Made by a program: the position numbers and the translations under genes
In this document: positions 33,436 to 38,301 of the stretch, one piece after another
How positions within the stretch are numbered: position 1 is the stretch's first letter
How the letters are laid out: each line of letters begins with the position of its first letter
From: Candidatus Hydrogenedentota bacterium
GTDB lineage: Bacteria > Hydrogenedentota > Hydrogenedentia > Hydrogenedentales > GCA-2746185
Length of the DNA stretch: 38,301 nt
Assembly (NCBI GenBank): GCA_947486375.1
Contig: CANKTP010000008.1
Location: forward strand, 1-38,301
Direction of reading: 5' to 3'
The notes under the pieces: model-generated
What the model saw: only the letters and a program-made list of their open reading frames with translations
Database searches by the model: none
Told to the model about the DNA's origin: nothing

Positions 33436-35614
33436 CGGGCTCCACGGCGGGGGGCGTTCCAGAAAATACCAGGCGGCAAATGCCGACCTCGCCGAGAGAA
33501 GTGCCCGCTGGAGGATCCTGCTGCACCACGCGGCCCGCACCCTGCGGATCCCATTGTAGGCCCAACTCCACGATTCGTTCCTTCGCTTCCCGTTTCGTCC
33601 ACCCGGAAAAATTCGGAAGCGCCGCCTGGGGCGGACCCGATACCACGCGAAACGTGAGTAGTCCGAGCCCATCGAGTGGGGAATCGGCGGGCCATTCAAT
33701 CGGTTCCAGCGAGTCGAGGGCGATGTCCTTCACGGGAGCTTCCCATCGCGCCACTACTGTATCCGCGTCCTCCCCGGAAGGTTCCTTGTCCTTCTCCTCC
33801 ACTTGCGCCGCGAGGGCCCCATCCAGCTGCAGGGGCTGATCCTTGGGTATCCCGAGCCGGATCAACGCCTCGCGCGTGACTTCGCGGAACACCGGCCCGC
33901 TCGCCTGGCCTCCGTGGTGCGAACCCATCTTCGGCTCTTGCACCACGATCACCGTGACCACGCGCGGATCCGAGATCGGCGCGAACCCCGCGAACACCGC
34001 CGTGTACTTATTCGTCTCGTATCCCCGCCCGTCGGCCCGCGCGATTTGTGCCGTCCCCGTCTTGCCGCCCGCCCGATACTCCGGGATCGCCGCGCGCCAA
34101 CCCGTCCCGCGCACCTTGCCCATCCCATCCACGACCAGATTGCACAGCGTCTTCATCGAGTCGGCCGTGTCCTCGGAAAGGATGCGGCGCCGCGTCGTCG
34201 AATCGAAGGTGTACGTTGTTTCCCCGTCGATGCTCACGACTTTCTCGACAATGTGCGGGCGCACCAGGAACCCCCCGTTCGCCAGGACGCTGTACGCCGC
34301 CCCGAGCTGCGCCATCGTGACCGCTATCTCCTGCCCGATCGGCAAGGACCCCATGCTCAACCGCGACCATTGGACCATCGGACGGAATATCCCGGGGCTC
34401 TCGCCCGGCAGTTCCATGCCCGACCGGTGCCCAAACCCAAACGTCCGAATCCAGTGCTCTATCCGTTCCGGCCCCAACCGCGCCGCCGTCTTGATCATGG
34501 CGATGTTGCTCGACTGCGCAAAGCACTCCCAGAATGGCGTTATCCCCATCGGATGCGTGTCGCGAATCGTGTGCCCGTACGGATTAAACCGTCCGCCCAT
34601 GCAGTCGATTTCCTCGTCGAAGGTAATCAGACCATGCTCGAGACCCGCCGCCGCCGTCACAATCTTGAATGCCGATCCCGGCTCGAACACATCCACAATC
34701 GCCCGGTTCTTCCGCTGTTCCGGCGTGAAATCCCAGTAAGAGTTCGGGTCGAAGGCCGGGCGCGTCGCCAGCGCGAACACCGCCCCCGTCTTCGGATCCA
34801 TGACCATTCCCATCGCCCGCGGCGCCCCCTTCTCCTCCATGACCTTGTCGAGTTCCCGCTCGAGCGAATACTGGATGCGCTTGTCGATCGTGAGGTAGAC
34901 GTTCTCCCCGCCCGTCGGCGGCTCGTACTCGAGGGCGAGATAATCCAGCATGTTCCGGTTGCTGTCCACCCGCGCCTTCTTGAATCCGTCCTCGCTGCGC
35001 AGGTGTTGGTCGAACAAAAGCTCGATCCCCTCGCTCCCCGCCCCGTCCCGGTTGGCGAACCCCAACACATGCGCAGCCAGATCGCCCTCGGGATAAAACC
35101 GGAGCGATTCGCTCTGGAAATCGAGCGCCTCGAAACCCGGAACGCCATCGAGATCCGACAATGAATCCCGTTCCGAGTCCGTGAGCCACCGCTTGATCCA
35201 GATGAATTTCTTCTTCCGCCCCTTGGAATCGCGCTCTTGAAACTGCCGCAAAAGCTTGTCTTCATCGAGGTGCAGCCGGTGGCTCAGGTACAACACAAGG
35301 TGGCTGGGGTCATCGACCGCGCTCGGGTTCGCGAACAGCGAGGACGCGATTCGATCCGTCGCCAGGACCGTTCCTTCCCGGTCGAAGATATTTCCCCGGG
35401 GACGCTCCAGGGTCACCGTGCCGACGTGTATCTCGTCTTCTTCGCTGAACTTCAAGTCCGGGTCGAATTGCAGATGGAACAAGCGAAGGCCAATCACCGC
35501 ATAGACCGCCGTAAACGCCGCCACAACCGCCCGAATACGAACGCGCTGCACCGGCCCCGGACGATCGGACGCGGCGTCCGGCGGGGTGTCTCGGCGCCGT
35601 TTCACGTCGGGCAT
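33422..35614 (-). CDS. ftsI: Division-type class B penicillin-binding protein with C-terminal PASTA domain
   Basis: A transpeptidase that cross-links septal wall. The 730-residue protein has an N-terminal membrane anchor (about 27-47: VVAAFTAVYAVIGLRLFHLQ), a PBP dimer domain (ERPRGNIFDREG) and the transpeptidase. Its active-site motifs are SAFK (about 314), SSN (about 368) and KTGTAQ (about 517). After residue 600 come an acidic linker and one PASTA domain (ALPNFSGWTKREAKERIVEL ending in FSGTPP). PASTA tails are typical of SpoVD/Pbp2x types and not of E. coli FtsI. ATG 35614 has AAGGA 6 bases upstream. The TTG two codons earlier would leave no spacing. It is separated from ftsL by a repeat-filled 361-bp spacer. 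Confidence 0.93.
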   Translation of the reverse strand: MPDVKRRRDTPPDAASDRPGPVQRVRIRAVVAAFTAVYAVIGLRLFHLQFDPDLKFSEEDEIHVGTVTLERPRGNIFDREGTVLATDRIASSLFANPSAVDDPSHLVLYLSHRLHLDEDKLLRQFQERDSKGRKKKFIWIKRWLTDSERDSLSDLDGVPGFEALDFQSESLRFYPEGDLAAHVLGFANRDGAGSEGIELLFDQHLRSEDGFKKARVDSNRNMLDYLALEYEPPTGGENVYLTIDKRIQYSLERELDKVMEEKGAPRAMGMVMDPKTGAVFALATRPAFDPNSYWDFTPEQRKNRAIVDVFEPGSAFKIVTAAAGLEHGLITFDEEIDCMGGRFNPYGHTIRDTHPMGITPFWECFAQSSNIAMIKTAARLGPERIEHWIRTFGFGHRSGMELPGESPGIFRPMVQWSRLSMGSLPIGQEIAVTMAQLGAAYSVLANGGFLVRPHIVEKVVSIDGETTYTFDSTTRRRILSEDTADSMKTLCNLVVDGMGKVRGTGWRAAIPEYRAGGKTGTAQIARADGRGYETNKYTAVFAGFAPISDPRVVTVIVVQEPKMGSHHGGQASGPVFREVTREALIRLGIPKDQPLQLDGALAAQVEEKDKEPSGEDADTVVARWEAPVKDIALDSLEPIEWPADSPLDGLGLLTFRVVSGPPQAALPNFSGWTKREAKERIVELGLQWDPQGAGRVVQQDPPAGTSLGEVGICRLVFSGTPPAVEPDASK

Positions 35615-35645
35615 GGCCAATCCTTAGTACTCTATTTCATCAGTA

Positions 35646-35885
35646 CGGCGGCGTATTCATGAACCGGACTACTTGGAAACAATGCCCCAAAGGGGCACGC
35701 TATGAAAGCCCGGCACCCCAACGGGGCACGCTATGAAAGCCCGGCACCCCAACGGGGCATGCTATGAAAGCCCGGTGCCCCACAACGGGGCAAACTATGA
35801 TAGCCCAGGGCAACGCCCTGGGAACCTGATTGCCGACAAATACGAGCCCTGTAAGGGCGATCTAATCCTGCTTCGGCGGCGTATT
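35646..35885. repeat. Segment flanked by exact 12-bp direct repeats
   Basis: CGGCGGCGTATT occurs at 35646-35657 and again at 35874-35885. The 216 bases between contain all the palindromic repeats. The arrangement looks like a target-site duplication around an inserted repeat block, although 12 bp is on the long side and the motif could also belong to the repeat family. Confidence 0.5.
35685..35859. repeat. Array of short palindromic repeats (four 31-bp units plus two hairpins)
   Basis: CCCC-AAx-GGGG palindromes begin at 35685, 35716, 35747 and 35778, an exact 31-base period with the shared spacer GCACGCTATGAAAGCCCGG. The fourth unit has two extra bases. They are followed by CCCAGGGC-AAC-GCCCTGGG (35804-35822), an 8-bp stem with a 3-base loop, and GCCCT-GTA-AGGGC (35847-35859). 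The style matches dispersed intergenic repeats I recall from several environmental phyla. Confidence 0.8.
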
Positions 35886-35915
35886 TCTTGGCCCGTCCCT
35901 GGTTTACCCGAGTCC

Positions 35916-35951
35916 GTCCATTTCGTCCATCATGTCCATATCGTCCATTCC
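35916..35951. repeat. 9-bp tandem repeat, four units of GTCCATNNN
   Basis: Units GTCCATTTC, GTCCATCAT, GTCCATATC and GTCCATTCC follow one another without gaps. It has the same period and nearly the same core as the array at 20978-21022. Confidence 0.75.
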
Positions 35952-35975
35952 AGATCCTCCGGCGCACCCCCGCCC

Positions 35976-36464
35976 CTAATCCGTGTCGGAAAGTTCCTCG
36001 ATCGCGGCCGGCTCGGCATCGAATTCGATCACGGGCCCCAGCGGCTCAATCACGACCAAGGCGACCCCGTGCGGGCCGTCAATCGGTTCGACCAGCGCCA
36101 GCGGCTCGAGCATCGCCGCATCGGCCCTCGCGAGCATGAACGGCGCGCGGACCCCATCCGCCGCTGCAATCTCTTCTATCTGCCCGGGATTCGGCATCAC
36201 CAAGCCCAAGTCTGGGGCCTTGGCCGCCATGCGCTCCATGCGCACGAGGTAGGTCTGCTCCTGCCGCAGGCCCGCAAGCGAGGTCTCCAAGGCGCGCACC
36301 TCGGTCGACAACCGGTTGATCTCGTATTGGTCCTTCAGGATATGCGTCTGGACCCACGCCTCGAAGAACAATACCCCGAATGGAAGCAGGATCAACGGTA
36401 GGACTTTCCACCATCCCTGCAACGTCGCTTGGCGGAAACGATAGCGTGGCCTGTCCATCTTCAT
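35976..36464 (-). CDS. ftsL: FtsL-like division protein
   Basis: A 162-residue bitopic membrane protein: a short basic cytoplasmic start (MKMDRPRYRFRQATLQGWWK), one membrane helix (VLPLILLPFGVLFFEAWV) and a coiled coil (ILKDQYEINRLSTEVRALET, then LAGLRQEQTYLVRMERMA). A Pro/Ala/Glu-rich tail of about 65 residues follows and is longer than usual. Sequence alone is poorly conserved in this family; the call rests on topology and the position between rsmH and ftsI. ATG 36464 overlaps the rsmH stop as ATGA. Upstream in-frame sequence lies in rsmH and is not coding. Confidence 0.8.
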   Translation of the reverse strand: MKMDRPRYRFRQATLQGWWKVLPLILLPFGVLFFEAWVQTHILKDQYEINRLSTEVRALETSLAGLRQEQTYLVRMERMAAKAPDLGLVMPNPGQIEEIAAADGVRAPFMLARADAAMLEPLALVEPIDGPHGVALVVIEPLGPVIEFDAEPAAIEELSDTD

Positions 36465-37378
36465 GCTCCCTCGACGGACCGCTCTGCGGCCCGCAATTTC
36501 GCGCTCTGGGCCCTCGGATTGGCCCGAATTTCTTCGTCCGCCGGAAGTACCGGCTTGTTCGTCAATAGCGTCATCCGCGGCGCCGTCACCGTCCCAGTGC
36601 GTCCATCCGGGAGCAACGTCCGCTGCGGACGCGACGCCTCGCGCAATGCCTGTTTCAACACCCGGTCTTCGCCCGAGTGAAACGTAATCCCCACCAGCCG
36701 TCCGCCGGGAGCCAGCGCATCCATCGCGCCCGTCAACCCGCGTTCGAGCCGGTCCAATTCCTCGTTCACCGCGATGCGGACCGCCTGGAACACCGTCCGC
36801 ACTTCTACCGGCACGCCTGTCACGAAGGGAAACGCCGCCCGCACCGCCGCGACCAGGTCGCCCGTCGTCGCCATCGGCCGCATCGAGCAAATCGCCTTCG
36901 CCACCGTCCGCGCCCGGGGAACGTCGCCGTACTCTTTCAGCACCCGCGCCAGCTCCGCCTCGTCCACCGCCGACAAATATTCCGCTGCCGTGGGGCCTAT
37001 TCCGGGGTTCATCCGCATGTCGAGGGGGCCATCCTGCTGAAACGTAAATCCCCGGCCAGCCGAATCCAATTGCATGCTCGACAACCCAGCGTCGATGAGA
37101 ATCCCGTCGACCGGGCCCATATTCAATTCGGCCAGAACTTCCGCTAGTTCGGAATAGTTCCGGTGTACCACCGTCGCATGCTCAAATGCCTTCAAACGCT
37201 CCCGCGCCAGCGCTACCGCCGACAGGTCGCAATCCAATGAAACCAATCGTCCGGTCGTCAGCCGTTCGGCGATCAACGCCGAATGGCCGCCCGCGCCGGC
37301 CGTACAATCCACATAGACGCCGTCCGCGCGGACATTCAGCCACTCGATGGCCGGGCCGGCGAGGACAGGGACATGCAC
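36461..37378 (-). CDS. rsmH: 16S rRNA (cytosine-1402-N4) methyltransferase RsmH
   Basis: Methylates C1402 in the ribosomal P site. The 305-residue protein begins MHVPVLAGPAIEWL and has the SAM loop DCTAGAGGHSALIAE, the IDAGLSSMQLD and RGFTFQQDGPLDMRM segments, FQAVRIAVNEELDRLE and ITFHSGEDRVLKQ. In most RsmH proteins the last motif reads SFHSLEDR. GTG 37378 is the start; an ATG four bases downstream is out of frame. It follows the STAS gene by 3 bases. Confidence 0.94.
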   Translation of the reverse strand: MHVPVLAGPAIEWLNVRADGVYVDCTAGAGGHSALIAERLTTGRLVSLDCDLSAVALARERLKAFEHATVVHRNYSELAEVLAELNMGPVDGILIDAGLSSMQLDSAGRGFTFQQDGPLDMRMNPGIGPTAAEYLSAVDEAELARVLKEYGDVPRARTVAKAICSMRPMATTGDLVAAVRAAFPFVTGVPVEVRTVFQAVRIAVNEELDRLERGLTGAMDALAPGGRLVGITFHSGEDRVLKQALREASRPQRTLLPDGRTGTVTAPRMTLLTNKPVLPADEEIRANPRAQSAKLRAAERSVEGA

Positions 37379-37381
37379 CGC

Positions 37382-37729
37382 TTACGCGGCCTGTTGGTAC
37401 ACCTGGATCGCCTGCGCCTCGCTGTCGTAGGTCTCGAACAGCGACGTCACCCCGATCATCCGGAACAGGCGCTGCGTGTACAGGTTCAGGCCCACCAGCT
37501 TCATGTCGCCGTGGCCCGAGCGGAACTGGCGCAACCGCTCGACAAGTATCCCCACGCCCATGTAGCTGATGAATTTCACCCCCGTCATGTTCACCACCAC
37601 GTTGTGGCGCTTCACCCGAAGGCAATCCACCAGCGCCTTGCGCAATTCCGCCACGCCCTGCTCATCGATGTCCCCATCGAGGCGAAGCATGGTCACCGGG
37701 CCCGAAACAACAGTATCGACGTGAAGCAT
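37382..37729 (-). CDS. STAS-domain protein (anti-sigma-factor-antagonist fold)
   Basis: A 115-residue single STAS domain: VVSGPVTMLRLDGDIDEQGV, NVVVNMTGVKFISYMGVGIL and a last helix. In phosphorylatable antagonists such as SpoIIAA the loop is DSSG, whereas here it is I54-S-Y-M-G58, with Tyr in place of the phospho-Ser. Ser55 is one position early. Regulation by a SpoIIAB/RsbW-type kinase is therefore doubtful. GAGGAG lies about 6 bases before ATG 37729. Placement between mraZ and rsmH, 26 and 3 bases from each, is unusual and suggests co-expression with division genes. Confidence 0.85.
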   Translation of the reverse strand: MLHVDTVVSGPVTMLRLDGDIDEQGVAELRKALVDCLRVKRHNVVVNMTGVKFISYMGVGILVERLRQFRSGHGDMKLVGLNLYTQRLFRMIGVTSLFETYDSEAQAIQVYQQAA

Positions 37730-37755
37730 GGTCTGCTCCTCCCTGTATTGCCGGA

Positions 37756-38244
37756 TCACCCTTGCGGGGTGGCGGCGGTTCCCAACGGCTGCGGCGATGC
37801 GCCGTTCAACATGAACAGCTCCGTCGCCATTTTCTTGAACTCTGGGTCTTTCTTCTGCTGGAACGCGCGCCACGCGTCGCGATTCCACAGTTCCAAGTGG
37901 TCCCCCACCCCAAGGAGCGCCGCCTCCTTCTTCTCCAGCCCCGCCAATTCCCGTAGGTGTTGCGGCACCGGCATGCGCCCCTGACGATCCGGCCGGGCCT
38001 CGGCCACGCTCCCGAAAAACATCCGCCGGAAATCGATCGCCTGGCCGTCCATCGCCGCGTACTTGCCGGCATGTTGAAGAATCTTGTCCCACTCCGGACG
38101 CGGAAACAGGAATACCGACCCGTCAAAACCCCGCGTCATGAACCACTGGAGATGCCCCAAATGCTCCATCGTCTCCCGGATACGGACCGGCACGGTTATT
38201 CTCGATTTGTCATCGAACACCGTCTGTGCTTCGCCGTAGTACAT
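37756..38244 (-). CDS. mraZ: MraZ transcriptional regulator
   Basis: First gene of the dcw cluster and its usual repressor. The 162-residue protein holds two AbrB-like halves, each with the MraZ signature: DDKSRITVPVRIRE (about 11-24) and DRQGRMPVPQHLRE (about 86-99). It assembles into a ring that contacts a run of spaced repeats. A probable target lies directly upstream (38250-38284). The length matches the family (about 140-160). Some 57 bases upstream are visible before the window ends, so the -35 region may be cut off. Confidence 0.93.
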   Translation of the reverse strand: MYYGEAQTVFDDKSRITVPVRIRETMEHLGHLQWFMTRGFDGSVFLFPRPEWDKILQHAGKYAAMDGQAIDFRRMFFGSVAEARPDRQGRMPVPQHLRELAGLEKKEAALLGVGDHLELWNRDAWRAFQQKKDPEFKKMATELFMLNGASPQPLGTAATPQG

Positions 38245-38249
38245 CGAAA

Positions 38250-38284
38250 ATCCCTATCCCACCCTTTTCAACCATCTTCCACCA
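38250..38284 (-). promoter_or_regulatory. Probable MraZ-box repeat
   Basis: On the - strand, TGGTG, TGGTT, GGGTG and GGGAT follow at an exact 10-base period, with 5-base spacers (GAAGA, GAAAA, GGATA), and end 5 bases before the mraZ ATG. Known MraZ boxes are runs of TGGGN with 10-base spacing near the mraZ promoter. These units are imperfect, and so close to the ATG they would block translation start or early transcription. Confidence 0.5.
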
Positions 38285-38301
38285 CAATCTACTCCATTCC
38301 C

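Larger units (their letters stand above)
35615..35975. other. Repeat-filled spacer between ftsL and ftsI
   Basis: These 361 bp break an otherwise contiguous gene cluster. They hold four 31-bp palindromic repeats, two further hairpins, a pair of 12-bp direct repeats and a 9-bp tandem array, listed separately. I see no gene. ftsI must either be read through this block or have its own promoter within it. Confidence 0.7.

Noticed and set aside
33803-35164. 453-codon open frame on the + strand opposite ftsI
   Set aside because: Antisense shadow of the penicillin-binding protein gene, Arg- and Pro-rich with no motifs.
35685-35859. CRISPR array
   Set aside because: The units repeat every 31 bp with no variable spacers, are themselves palindromic throughout, and no cas gene is near. 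They fit dispersed palindromic repeats better.

Overview
The window is about 38.3 kb of bacterial DNA, mostly GC-rich. It has long runs of tightly packed, often overlapping genes, separated by a few repeat-filled spacers. There is no rRNA gene, so the organism can only be inferred. It makes meso-diaminopimelate peptidoglycan (MurE DNPR motif), uses the non-mevalonate isoprenoid pathway (Dxr), has an RseP-type intramembrane protease and an A-type haem-copper oxidase. Its spacers carry short palindromic and 9-bp tandem repeats. This fits an aerobic, probably Gram-negative lineage of the Planctomycetota / Hydrogenedentota kind. That placement is an inference and is weak.

Layout. (1) 1-227: the C-terminal end of a probable M28-type peptidase. 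(2) About 240-7990: an island of visibly lower GC on the + strand. It holds a MerR-type regulator, a truncated sacsin-like ATPase fragment, an ARPP-1-domain protein, a 1055-residue SNF2/RapA-like helicase and a divergent Hsp70/actin-fold ATPase. The genes are closely spaced and co-directional, behind one strong promoter that would give a leaderless mRNA. The regulator and the ARPP-1 protein share a duplicated C-terminal tail. This is the best candidate here for an undescribed (probably defence-type) system. (3) 8004-8632: an AbrB/VapC toxin-antitoxin pair, then a small inverted-repeat element. (4) 8905-10888: a phosphohexomutase and a DUF6883/DUF4926 pair. (5) 10917-13045 (- strand): aspartate kinase and a HigBA-type toxin-antitoxin pair, with a 13-bp inverted repeat between them.

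(6) 13168-20795 (- strand), read in transcription order: coxA, coxC, then ptsH, ptsI, dxr, rseP. The oxidase subunit I lacks the usual K-channel lysine. (7) 21108-25443: a DUF1330 protein, a GNAT acetyltransferase, an M61-like metallopeptidase, a macro-domain protein and an HD-GYP protein. (8) 25507-38244 (- strand): a division and cell wall (dcw) cluster in the order mraZ, STAS protein, rsmH, ftsL, ftsI (PBP with PASTA), murE, murF, mraY, murD, ftsW, murG. Most junctions overlap or have gaps of a few bases. The cluster is canonical except for the STAS gene after mraZ, a large insertion in MraY, and a 361-bp repeat-filled spacer between ftsL and ftsI. MraZ probably controls the cluster through a 10-bp-period repeat next to its own start codon.
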